Positions 1 through 5,453 of a DNA stretch of 6,453 nucleotides are shown one piece after another (within the stretch, counting starts at the first letter, position 1; each line of letters starts with the position of its first letter). The notes under the pieces are model-generated. The model searched no databases. It was not told where the DNA came from and saw only the letters and a list, made by a program, of their open reading frames with translations. The position numbers were made by a program, and so were the translations under genes. The stretch is from Acetobacteraceae bacterium (lineage in GTDB: Bacteria; Pseudomonadota; Alphaproteobacteria; Acetobacterales; Acetobacteraceae). The stretch lies in contig PLSZ01000091.1 of assembly GCA_003164305.1 (NCBI GenBank), positions 4,492 through 10,944 on the forward strand, in the 5' to 3' direction.

Positions 1-1
1 C

Positions 2-979
2 AACATGACCGAATTCGCCTTCTCCGGACTGGGCATCAACCCGCATTACGGCACCCCGACCTCGCCCTGGGATCGCGGCGCGGCACGGATCCCGGGAGGC
101 AGTTCCTCCGGCACGGCGGTGGCCGTCGCGGACGGCATGGCGGTCGCCGGATTGGGCACCGACACCGGCGGTTCATGCCGCGTTCCGGCTGCGTTTTGCG
201 GGGTCGCCGGCTACAAGCCGACCGCGCGCCGGGTTCCGATCACCGGAGTGTTACCGTTGGCGCCGTCGTTGGACTCGGTCGGACCGCTGGCCTCCACCGT
301 GGCTTGTTGCGCCGCGATCGACGCCATCCTGGCGGGCGAACCACCGGTCGTTCCGGTCGCCGCGCCTTTGGCCGGATTACGCCTCGCGGTGCCGGAGAAC
401 ATGGTGCTGGACGGGATGGACCAGATTGTCGCCGCCACGTTCGACCGCGCGTTGTCGGTGCTGTCGGGTGCCGGCGCCCACATCGCCCGCGTCCGCTTCC
501 CGTCTTTCGAAGCCGCCGCCGCGGTCAACGCCAAAGGCGGTTACGCGGCGAGCGAGGCCTATGCCTGGCACCGCGCTCTGCTGGCCGCCAAGGGTCCCGG
601 TTACGATCCGCGCATTCGCGTGCGCATCATGCGGGGCGAGGGCTTCAGCGCCGCCGATTATCTCGATCTGGCACCGGCGCGCGCGCGAATCGTCGCGGAG
701 TTCGATACCGCGACACGAGATTTCGATTGTGTCGTGATGCCAACGGTGCCGATCGTCGCGCCGCGGATCGTCGATCTGGACGACGAACGCGATTACAACC
801 GGATCAACATGCTCATTCTGCGCAACACGGCACTGGGCAATTTTCTCGATCGTTGCGCGATCAGCATTCCGTGCCATCAGCCGGGCGACGCGCCGGTCGG
901 ATTGATGTTGATGGGCGAAACGATGGGCGACGCGCGGCTGTTCCGGATCGCCGCGGCGGTGGAGGCGGCGTTGGACTGA
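2..979 (+). CDS. Amidase-signature family hydrolase (5'-truncated by window edge)
   Basis: This is an amidase signature (AS) family enzyme, which hydrolyses a carboxamide or related C-N bond in the cytoplasm; the substrate cannot be told from sequence. The frame is open to the left edge, and the codon before the first visible ATG (position 5) encodes Asn. That gives the typical internal AS stretch N-M-T-E-F-A, so position 5 is not the real start. Counting from that Met, GGSSSG is at residues 31-36 and GTDTGGS at 51-57. Ser57 is the expected nucleophile and Ser33 the cis-Ser, 24 residues apart as in FAAH. The catalytic Lys and roughly 120-130 N-terminal residues lie outside the window. The remaining 324 residues run to a normal C-terminus. 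It could be a GatA paralogue, but no gatB or gatC is visible, so a catabolic amidase is likelier. It converges on the antitoxin gene with only 4 bases between the stops. Confidence 0.93.
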   Translation, partial: NMTEFAFSGLGINPHYGTPTSPWDRGAARIPGGSSSGTAVAVADGMAVAGLGTDTGGSCRVPAAFCGVAGYKPTARRVPITGVLPLAPSLDSVGPLASTVACCAAIDAILAGEPPVVPVAAPLAGLRLAVPENMVLDGMDQIVAATFDRALSVLSGAGAHIARVRFPSFEAAAAVNAKGGYAASEAYAWHRALLAAKGPGYDPRIRVRIMRGEGFSAADYLDLAPARARIVAEFDTATRDFDCVVMPTVPIVAPRIVDLDDERDYNRINMLILRNTALGNFLDRCAISIPCHQPGDAPVGLMLMGETMGDARLFRIAAAVEAALD

Positions 980-987
980 CCGGTCAG
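976..987. repeat. Perfect 12-bp palindrome holding both convergent stop codons
   Basis: CTGACCGGTCAG is its own reverse complement. It contains the TGA of the amidase (977-979) and, on the other strand, the TGA of the antitoxin (984-986). It could fold as a 4-bp stem with a 4-base loop, which is weak, and no T-tract follows on either side. I therefore do not call it a terminator. Two genes ending in the sense ...CTGA on opposite strands at this spacing could produce the symmetry by chance. Confidence 0.5.
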
Positions 988-1286
988 GCGCCTTGCGCGG
1001 CGGCCAAAGCCCGATCGACGGCGGCGGGTTCATGGGCGATCACCAGCAACAATACGCGGGCGGCTTGTTCGGGCGTCCGCCGTTGCTGTTCCCAGTCGCG
1101 CACCGCCGCCAGGCTGAAGCCGAAACGTTTCGCGAAAGCCTCCTGACTCAAGCCAAGGTCGGCGCGAATGCCGCGGACATCCACGCTGTCGGGCACATGC
1201 ACGACAAAGCCGCCATCCGAGCCGCCTTGCGCATAAGCGCGGGCCGCGCGAACACTGTTGAGGATGCGGCTACCAGCCTTGGACAT
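984..1286 (-). CDS. XRE-family HTH antitoxin of a type II toxin-antitoxin pair (NadS/HigA-like)
   Basis: This is the DNA-binding antitoxin that should neutralise the RelE/HigB-like toxin encoded just upstream and repress the shared promoter. The protein is about 100 residues. The N-terminal part (MSKAGSRIL...) is the likely toxin-binding region. A C-terminal helix-turn-helix follows, with [15 protein letters not shown] and [13 protein letters not shown], typical of NadS-type antitoxins. I start it at the ATG at 1286 because GGAG lies 9 bases upstream and MSKAG is the usual family start. An in-frame ATG at 1301 would add five residues (MEYAD) and has a poorer ribosome site. Toxin-first gene order is usual for HigBA-like pairs. 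The gene overlaps the extended toxin frame by well over 100 bases, which is abnormal. It converges on the amidase with a 4-base gap. Confidence 0.88.
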   Translation of the reverse strand: MSKAGSRILNSVRAARAYAQGGSDGGFVVHVPDSVDVRGIRADLGLSQEAFAKRFGFSLAAVRDWEQQRRTPEQAARVLLLVIAHEPAAVDRALAAAQGA

Positions 1287-1636
1287 GTCGGCGTACTCCA
1301 TTGCGATCCATCGTCAGCCAGACCGGCCAGTTCGTTACGAAGTTCGTTCCGTTCGGCTTTCGTCAGATCGATTTTGTCGCCTTTGGCGAACACGTTGAGC
1401 AAGAATACCGGCACATCGTCTCCGGCATAAAACGAGATGACGCGGTAGCCTCCGCTTTTGCCCTTGCCGCGGCCGGGAAATCGGATTTTCCGGGCGCCAC
1501 CGGTGCCGGGAATATCCAGGCCAGCTTTGGGAAACGCGGCGAGCAAAGCGACGATTCTCGCACGTTCGTCCGCGGTCAGCCTCGAGTTCTCCGCGTCGCG
1601 GAGGAAATCGGGAGTCTCGATGACCGAATGCGGCAT
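1148..1636 (-). CDS. RelE/HigB-like toxin of a type II toxin-antitoxin pair, C-terminus probably frameshifted
   Basis: The product is a RelE/ParE-superfamily toxin of the NadS-associated type; relatives are mRNA interferases acting at the ribosome. The first ~109 residues are a good match: V-I-E-T-P-D-F at 5-11, I-P-G-T-G-G-A-R-K at 42-50, [13 protein letters not shown] at 55-67, [10 protein letters not shown] at 76-85 and L-T-K-A-E-R-N-E-L at 91-99. Relatives are usually about 105-125 residues; this frame gives 162. The last ~50 residues are Ala-, Pro- and Cys-containing and unlike the family, and are the antitoxin gene read in another frame. After Asp109 the next frame reads [11 protein letters not shown] then stop (1272-1270), giving about 120 residues and a 17-base overlap with the antitoxin start. 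A one-base insertion or a sequencing error around 1304-1312 would explain this. The core is intact, so activity is possible. The start ATG has only a weak purine-rich site upstream. Confidence 0.82.
   Translation of the reverse strand: MPHSVIETPDFLRDAENSRLTADERARIVALLAAFPKAGLDIPGTGGARKIRFPGRGKGKSGGYRVISFYAGDDVPVFLLNVFAKGDKIDLTKAERNELRNELAGLADDGSQWSTPTCPRLVAASSTVFARPALMRKAARMAALSCMCPTAWMSAAFAPTLA
1296..1299 (-). promoter_or_regulatory. Ribosome-binding site of the antitoxin (GGAG)
   Basis: On the minus strand GGAG is followed by nine bases and then ATG at 1286. This favours the 1286 start over the ATG at 1301, which the site itself overlaps. It lies inside the toxin coding frame, consistent with coupled translation of the two genes. 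Confidence 0.45.
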
Positions 1637-1724
1637 GGCCCGCGCCCATGGGGTGGTTATGAAGGCAGGCTTAACGAAGAAGTCCTTAGGATTGGGTTAA
1701 CCAGGCGCGGTCATTCGTTGATCC

Positions 1725-1755
1725 GTTATATACGGCAATGCCGCATATCATGCAA
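1725..1755 (-). promoter_or_regulatory. Promoter/operator candidate of the toxin-antitoxin operon
   Basis: On the minus strand TTGCAT (1755-1750), a 17-base spacer and TATATA (1732-1727) resemble a sigma70 promoter, with a three-of-six -35 and four-of-six -10 match; TATAAC at 1730-1725 is an alternative -10. The spacer is almost filled by a 21-bp inverted repeat at 1728-1748, with arms ATATaCGGCA and TGCCGcATAT about a central A and a single mismatched pair. A second, smaller dyad (CCGT...ACGG, 1723-1735) overlaps its edge. This is where an autoregulating XRE antitoxin would be expected to bind. The leader to the toxin ATG would be about 80 bases. Confidence 0.5.
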
Positions 1756-1757
1756 GG

Positions 1758-1781
1758 AAAAAATCGCACCCTTCAAGGCTG
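1758..1781 (-). terminator. Likely rho-independent terminator after the DUF1330 gene
   Basis: On the minus strand CAGCCT-TGA-AGGGTG can form a short stem (C-G, A-T, one G-G mismatch, C-G, C-G, T-A). The three-base loop is the DUF1330 stop codon itself. CGATTTTTT follows, with six T at 1763-1758. The stem is short and imperfect, so this is a moderate call. It would separate the SGNH-DUF1330 unit from the toxin-antitoxin promoter immediately downstream. Confidence 0.4.
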
Positions 1782-2075
1782 AACGCCATCGTATCCTTCG
1801 ATGATGATCAGGTCCGCGACCGACGCCCCATCGCGGTATGCCTTCGCCGCCTGATACTCTGGAGAGTGGTAACACGCCACCGCCGTCGCGTAGTCGGCGA
1901 ATTCCAGCACAACATTGCGAGCCCGTGGCGTGCCCTCAGGCGCTTCGTACTGCCCGCCGCGGACAATGAACCGAGCGCCGTACTTACTGAACGCCGCCGC
2001 GTTGGCTTTCACATATCCCTGATATCCGTCCGGATTCGTCACGTCCACACGCGCGATCCAATAGCCTTTCGCCAT
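1773..2075 (-). CDS. DUF1330 domain protein
   Basis: This 100-residue protein matches the DUF1330 family, small cytoplasmic dimeric alpha/beta-barrel (ferredoxin-like) proteins with no settled function. Visible family features are the opening K-G-Y-W-I-A-R-V-D-V (3-12), then Y-V-K-A-N, the strand R-F-I-V-R-G-G-Q-Y (35-43), V-V-L-E-F-A-D-Y-A-T-A (54-64), Y-H-S-P-E-Y-Q-A-A-K-A-Y-R (68-80) and a final hydrophobic strand D-L-I-I-I-E-G-Y. Length is normal and the protein appears complete. A strong ribosome site, GGGAGAGG at 2086-2079, stands just ahead of the ATG and directly after the stop of the upstream SGNH gene. The two are therefore very likely co-transcribed and may be translationally coupled. 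A catalytic role should not be assumed. Confidence 0.92.
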   Translation of the reverse strand: MAKGYWIARVDVTNPDGYQGYVKANAAAFSKYGARFIVRGGQYEAPEGTPRARNVVLEFADYATAVACYHSPEYQAAKAYRDGASVADLIIIEGYDGVQP

Positions 2076-2087
2076 CGTCCTCTCCCG

Positions 2088-2900
2088 TTATCGATGTGGT
2101 TTATCGCCCAAAAGCCCGGACAGAACCGGCTCCATCGCCACCGACATCGCCGCCTGACCCTGTGCGGTCGGGTGCAACGGCGGGTCGGGTGGATTGAGTT
2201 TCGGATCGTAATAAAGATCGCGATCCAACCTGCCATTCTTCATGAAGACAAAGCCGACATCCAGAAATGTGACGACCGGATCGTGCGCGTATTTTTCGTC
2301 CAGCGCGCGATTGATCGTCCACGTCGTTTCGGTCACCCAATCCGAGCGCTCGGACGGCAACACACCCAACAACAGAATCCGTGTCGCGGGCAAACGCTTC
2401 CGCAATTCGCCGATGATCGTATCGATCCCAAGCACCGTATCCGCGGCGGACCAGTGCAAACGGCCGAGATTATTGGCGCCGATCAAAATCACCGCCGCCT
2501 TGGGCGCGATGCCATCGACCTCACCATTACGGATTCGCCACAAGAGACTCGCGGTTGTGTCACCTTTGAAACCAAGATTGACGGCATCCCGGTCACCGTA
2601 AAATCGGCGCCACTCCGGAACGAACGCGCGCCAGGGCTCCGGCCCGTCGGACTCCCAATCCTGCGTGATGGAATCGCCCAGAAAAATCAGCCTTGGATGC
2701 GCGCGGCGCAATTCCTCGAGCTTTGCCACGTGCCGGTCGTGCCACCATTTCAGGTCCATGCGCGAAATCGGAGTCGCGGCCAGCACCATGGCGGCGGCGC
2801 TATCACGCGGCGCCAGCAGGAATGACAATGGCGCGGCCAGCACCCAGCGGCGGAATATCCCAGGCGGACGCCGGCCGTTCTCAGTGGGAAGATGTCTCAT
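2088..2900 (-). CDS. Exported SGNH/GDSL-type lipase or esterase
   Basis: This is a 270-residue SGNH-fold hydrolase, expected to cleave an ester bond (lipid, acetyl-sugar or small ester). Block I is F-L-G-D-S-I-T at 73-79 with Ser77 as nucleophile. Block II is N-L-G-F-K-G-D-T-T at 108-116 (Gly113), block III is I-G-A-N-N at 140-144 (Asn143), and block V is L-H-P-T-A-Q-G with His243. The order and spacing resemble the PAF-acetylhydrolase-like branch. In block V the usual Asp three residues before His is Pro; Asp239 sits four before. The N-terminus (F-R-R-W-V-L-A-A-P-L-S-F-L-L-A, 16-30, then D-S-A-A-A) looks like a signal peptide, possibly Tat because of the R-R pair, so the enzyme is probably periplasmic. 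No good ribosome site precedes the ATG at 2900; Met38 and Met48 are alternative starts that would remove the signal. It is the first gene of a unit with DUF1330, 12 bases apart. Confidence 0.88.
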   Translation of the reverse strand: MRHLPTENGRRPPGIFRRWVLAAPLSFLLAPRDSAAAMVLAATPISRMDLKWWHDRHVAKLEELRRAHPRLIFLGDSITQDWESDGPEPWRAFVPEWRRFYGDRDAVNLGFKGDTTASLLWRIRNGEVDGIAPKAAVILIGANNLGRLHWSAADTVLGIDTIIGELRKRLPATRILLLGVLPSERSDWVTETTWTINRALDEKYAHDPVVTFLDVGFVFMKNGRLDRDLYYDPKLNPPDPPLHPTAQGQAAMSVAMEPVLSGLLGDKPHR

Positions 2901-3048
2901 CGACGCAGTTTAATCCGGCATCCGAGTCGCGCAATTGGCCCGGCCCAGACCGAGATCACGCTTTTCGGTCAGGCCGGATTGCGGTCTATGCCAGCCTCGG
3001 CGAGCCGCCTATCGTGTCCGGTAAGCAGTCAAGGGATGGACCGGCCGG
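2901..3048. promoter_or_regulatory. Divergent intergenic region between the SGNH hydrolase and the GNAT gene
   Basis: These 148 bases must carry the promoters of both divergent genes. For the minus-strand hydrolase, TTGCGC, 16 bases and TAAACT lie immediately upstream of the ATG, which would give an almost leaderless transcript; matches to consensus are only three and four of six. For the GNAT gene an A/G-rich stretch AAGGGATGGA (3031-3040) is a plausible ribosome site. I see no strong inverted repeat, RNA gene or small open frame with a convincing start here. Confidence 0.3.
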
Positions 3049-3537
3049 ATGGACGACGGCTCGACCGGCATGAACGTGAGTTATCGGCTCAGCCGGCCGG
3101 CGTCGGCCGAGGAATGGGCCGCGTATCACGACATCCGCCGCCGCGTCGCCTTCGAGGCCGGGGAGACGGAAGATGACGACCCAGACGAAAACGCCCAGGG
3201 TAATTTCCCGTTACTCCTTAAACTCGGCGGCGCGCCGATCGGGACCATCCGGATCGATAGTTTGAACAACGGCAACGCCGCGTTGCGGCTGGTCGCGATC
3301 GATCCCTGCCGCCAGGGCGAGGGCCACGGCCGCGTCCTGCTACGGGAAGCGGAAGGTTTCGCGCGGGACATCGGCTGCCGGAGGGCCGTCGTCTACGCGA
3401 CCCCGGAAGCCGCCGGATTCTACGCCGCCGCCGGCTACACCGAGGACGAATTTGACGACAACTACTTCGGCGGCATCGTGCAAATGGCCAAGCCGCTGCA
3501 CTACGCCGGCTTCAGCCTGGAAGACAACGGCCGGTAA
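3049..3537 (+). CDS. GNAT-family N-acetyltransferase
   Basis: The product is a 162-residue acetyl-CoA-dependent acetyltransferase of the GNAT fold; the acceptor is unknown. Motif A is L-R-L-V-A-I-D-P-C-R-Q-G-E-G-H-G at 79-94, where Q-x-x-G-x-G binds the pyrophosphate of CoA. Motif B holds A-A-G-F-Y-A-A-A-G-Y at 121-130, with Tyr125 in the place of the usual general acid. An acidic stretch E-T-E-D-D-D-P-D-E-N at 39-48 precedes the first central strand and may shape the substrate site. The start at 3049 is chosen because AAGGGATGGA lies just upstream; Met8 (3070) is an alternative with no clear site. It stands alone, divergent from the SGNH hydrolase and convergent with the LysR gene 31 bases away. 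Confidence 0.9.
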   Translation: MDDGSTGMNVSYRLSRPASAEEWAAYHDIRRRVAFEAGETEDDDPDENAQGNFPLLLKLGGAPIGTIRIDSLNNGNAALRLVAIDPCRQGEGHGRVLLREAEGFARDIGCRRAVVYATPEAAGFYAAAGYTEDEFDDNYFGGIVQMAKPLHYAGFSLEDNGR

Positions 3538-3568
3538 AGCGGCGATTCAGTGCTCGCCATTCGACAAC

Positions 3569-4474
3569 TTACTGGTCAGCCGACGCCTTCACGAAATCGA
3601 TGAAGGCCCGCAGCGGCGCCGGCACGAGACGGCGTCCGGGGTAATACAGATACGGCCCCGAGAAGCGCTGCCACCATGGTTCGAGGACAGGTTCGAGCGC
3701 CCCGCTGCCGAAATACGGGCGCAGCCACTCTTCGAACAAGATCACGATGCCGGTGCCGGCGATCGCGGCGTCGATGAGGAGATCCGTGGCGCCGCCGAGG
3801 CGCACGATCAGCGGCCCGGTCACGTCGACCTGAATGACTTCCCCGTCGCGCTCGAACTCCCATTCCATTGCCGCCCCGCTCGGGAACCGGCCTTGCAGAC
3901 AGAGATGGCTGAGCAGATCGCGCGGGTGCTCCGGCCTGCCACGCCGATGGAGGTAGGTTGGAGCGGCCCCGAGGGCAAAGCGCTGATGGCGCGGCCCGAT
4001 CGGCACCGCGATCATGTCCTGCTCCAGCCGCTCGCCGTAGCGGATGCCGGCATCGCAACCGGCCGCGAGCAGATCGACGAAACTCTCCTCGGCGATCACC
4101 TCGAGGCGAATGTCCGGGTAGGCGGCGAGGAATGGCGGAACGATTTTGGGCAGCACCAGGCGCGCCGCGCTGACCGGCACATTGAGGCGCAAAGCGCCCG
4201 CTGGCTTGTCGCGAAATCCGTTCACCACGTCGATCGCCGCCTCGACCTCGGTCAACGCCGGGGCGAGCCGCCGCAGCAATCCGGCGCCCGCCTCGGTCGG
4301 GAATACGCTGCGGGTGGTCCGGTTGAGTAGCCTTACGCCTAGCTGCGCCTCGAGGCGGCGCACCGCCTCGCTCAGGCTGGACGCGCTGCCGCCGCTTACC
4401 CGCGCGCCCTCGCGAAAACCTTTGGCGTGCGCCACCGCCACGAAGGCATTCAGATCACCCAGATCAACCTTCAC
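3569..4474 (-). CDS. LysR-type transcriptional regulator (CrgA-like effector domain)
   Basis: This is a full-length 301-residue LysR-type regulator. The winged helix-turn-helix occupies about residues 1-62: L-N-A-F-V-A-V-A at 8-15, S-A-S-S-L-S-E-A-V-R-R-L-E-A-Q-L-G-V-R-L-L-N-R-T-T-R at about 30-55, then P-T-E-A-G. A linker helix follows, then a substrate-binding-like domain from about residue 92 (L-R-L-N-V-P, L-V-L-P-K-I-V-P-P-F-L) to the end, containing A-G-C-D-A-G-I-R-Y-G-E. This pattern is that of the CrgA/PBP2 subgroup often found beside oxidoreductases. The start is a GTG at 4474, with GGAG nine bases upstream. It is divergent from the PdxI-like reductase across 94 bases, so it probably regulates that gene and itself. 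The effector is unknown. The intergenic dyad covers its ribosome site. Confidence 0.94.
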   Translation of the reverse strand: MKVDLGDLNAFVAVAHAKGFREGARVSGGSASSLSEAVRRLEAQLGVRLLNRTTRSVFPTEAGAGLLRRLAPALTEVEAAIDVVNGFRDKPAGALRLNVPVSAARLVLPKIVPPFLAAYPDIRLEVIAEESFVDLLAAGCDAGIRYGERLEQDMIAVPIGPRHQRFALGAAPTYLHRRGRPEHPRDLLSHLCLQGRFPSGAAMEWEFERDGEVIQVDVTGPLIVRLGGATDLLIDAAIAGTGIVILFEEWLRPYFGSGALEPVLEPWWQRFSGPYLYYPGRRLVPAPLRAFIDFVKASADQ

Positions 4475-4568
4475 TGTTCGCTGCTCCGAACAACCCGTGC
4501 GGATTGTACCCCATTATCGCGCGGACAGGCGAAACGTATCTATGCGCCGTCTTGAAAGGAAATCTCTC
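4475..4568. promoter_or_regulatory. Divergent LysR/reductase control region with perfect dyad
   Basis: This region separates the LysR and reductase genes. A perfect inverted repeat TGTTCG-N6-CGAACA occupies 4475-4492, directly against the GTG start of the LysR gene and including its GGAG ribosome site. It contains a T-N11-A pattern of the kind LysR proteins recognise. On the minus strand TACAAT (4508-4503) is a good -10-like hexamer for the LysR gene. On the plus strand TTATCG (4514-4519), 17 bases and TATCTA (4537-4542) is a weak promoter candidate for the reductase. Exact promoters are not settled by sequence alone. Confidence 0.5.
4555..4560 (+). promoter_or_regulatory. Ribosome-binding site of the aldo/keto reductase (AAAGGA)
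   Basis: AAAGGA lies eight bases before the ATG at 4569. It fixes this start, although the same frame stays open for more than 400 bases further upstream across the LysR gene on the opposite strand. Confidence 0.7.
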
Positions 4569-5432
4569 ATGTCCAGCATCGAAATGGCCGGCACATTCAC
4601 ACTCGGCGACCGCACCGTGAACCGGCTTGGCTACGGCGCCATGCAGCTCGCGGGACCCGGCGTTTTCGGCCCGCCCAGGGATCATGACGCGGCAGTGGCC
4701 GTGTTGCGCGAGGCCGTCGCCTCCGGGGTGAACCACATCGACACCAGCGACTTCTATGGTCCGCACGTTACCAACCAGATTATCCGCGAGGCGCTGCATC
4801 CCTATCCCGGCGATCTGGTTATCATCACCAAGATCAGCGCCCGGCGCGGCGCGGATGGATCATGGATTCCGGCCCTCTCCCCGGCGGAACTCACCCAGGC
4901 GGTGCACGACAACCTTCGCAATCTCGGCCTCGATGTGCTCGACGTGGTCAACCTTCGCAGCATGTTCGACGTGCATGGACCGGCCGAAGGGTCGATCGAA
5001 GCGCCACTCACCGTTCTGGCCGAGCTCCAGCGTCAGGGCCTGGTGCGTCACATCGGGTTGAGCAACGTCACGCCCACGCAGATCGCGGAGGGTCGCCGAA
5101 TCTGCGAGATTGTCTGCGTGCAGAATCAATACAATCTGGTGCATCGCGCCGACGATGCGCTGATCGACCAGCTTGCCGGCGACGGAATTCCCTATGTGCC
5201 GTTCTTTCCGCTTGGCGGTTTCACCCCGCTGCAGTCATCGACCTTATCCGCCGTCGCTCAGCGTCTCGGTGCCACACAAATGCAGGTGGCGCTCGCCTGG
5301 CTGCTTCGTCGCGCGCCCAACATTCTGCTGATTCCGGGCACCTCGTCTCTGACGCACCTGCGGGAAAATCTCGGCGCGGCCGGACTCGATCTGCCGAACG
5401 ATGCGCTACAGGCGTTGAACCGGATCGTCTGA
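4569..5432 (+). CDS. pdxI: Aldo/keto reductase, PdxI (YdbC)-like pyridoxal reductase
   Basis: The 287-residue product strongly resembles E. coli PdxI (formerly YdbC), an NADPH-dependent aldo/keto reductase that reduces pyridoxal to pyridoxine in vitamin B6 salvage. The similarity is near-continuous, judged from memory: V-N-R-L-G-Y-G-A-M-Q-L-A-G-P-G-V-F-G-P-P-R-D (17-38), N-H-I-D-T-S-D-F-Y-G-P-H-V-T-N (55-69), V-H-D-N-L-R-N-L-G-L-D-V-L-D-V-V-N-L-R (112-130), H-I-G-L-S-N-V-T-P-T (161-170), Y-V-P-F-F-P-L-G-G-F-T-P-L-Q-S-S-T-L-S and I-P-G-T-S-S near the cofactor site. Asp58, Tyr63 and Lys88 are the expected catalytic residues; the position usually held by the catalytic His is Asn128, as I recall for PdxI too. 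The protein should be a cytoplasmic single-domain barrel. The start is set by AAAGGA and by homology. It is divergent from a LysR regulator. Function in this organism is inferred by family. Confidence 0.93.
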   Translation: MSSIEMAGTFTLGDRTVNRLGYGAMQLAGPGVFGPPRDHDAAVAVLREAVASGVNHIDTSDFYGPHVTNQIIREALHPYPGDLVIITKISARRGADGSWIPALSPAELTQAVHDNLRNLGLDVLDVVNLRSMFDVHGPAEGSIEAPLTVLAELQRQGLVRHIGLSNVTPTQIAEGRRICEIVCVQNQYNLVHRADDALIDQLAGDGIPYVPFFPLGGFTPLQSSTLSAVAQRLGATQMQVALAWLLRRAPNILLIPGTSSLTHLRENLGAAGLDLPNDALQALNRIV

Positions 5433-5453
5433 GCGAACTCACCCGGTCAGACG
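5426..5453. terminator. Inverted repeat spanning both convergent stop codons, possible bidirectional terminator
   Basis: CGTCTGA (5426-5432) and TCAGACG (5447-5453) are perfect 7-bp arms separated by 14 bases. The left arm ends with the TGA of the reductase and the right arm begins with the stop of the amidohydrolase on the opposite strand. On the plus strand five T occur at 5463-5467, ten bases after the stem and inside the neighbouring gene. The loop is long and no T-tract directly follows, so termination strength is doubtful. Confidence 0.3.

Noticed and set aside
1..979. Assignment of the amidase as GatA of the tRNA-dependent amidotransferase
   Set aside because: No gatB or gatC is near and the visible sequence fits general AS-family amidases equally well; the missing N-terminus prevents a firm choice.
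175..1146. Second plus-strand frame of 323 codons overlapping the amidase
   Set aside because: It is very Arg-rich, a typical out-of-frame product of GC-rich coding DNA, and it runs over the antitoxin on the other strand.
1866..2825. Long plus-strand open frame (319 codons) opposite the SGNH and DUF1330 genes
   Set aside because: Its product is Arg- and His-rich low-similarity sequence, no family is recognisable, and both genes on the other strand have clear family motifs.
3541..3558. Inverted repeat GGCGA-N8-TCGCC between the convergent GNAT and LysR genes
   Set aside because: Only five-base arms and no T-run on either strand; too weak to call a terminator.
3452..4330. Long plus-strand open frame opposite the LysR gene
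   Set aside because: It is the mirror of a well-conserved LysR coding region in GC-rich DNA; its translation shows no domain.
4146..4568. Upstream extension of the aldo/keto reductase frame (141 extra codons)
   Set aside because: It lies antisense to the LysR N-terminus, has no family similarity, and the start at 4569 has a good ribosome site and matches the PdxI N-terminus.
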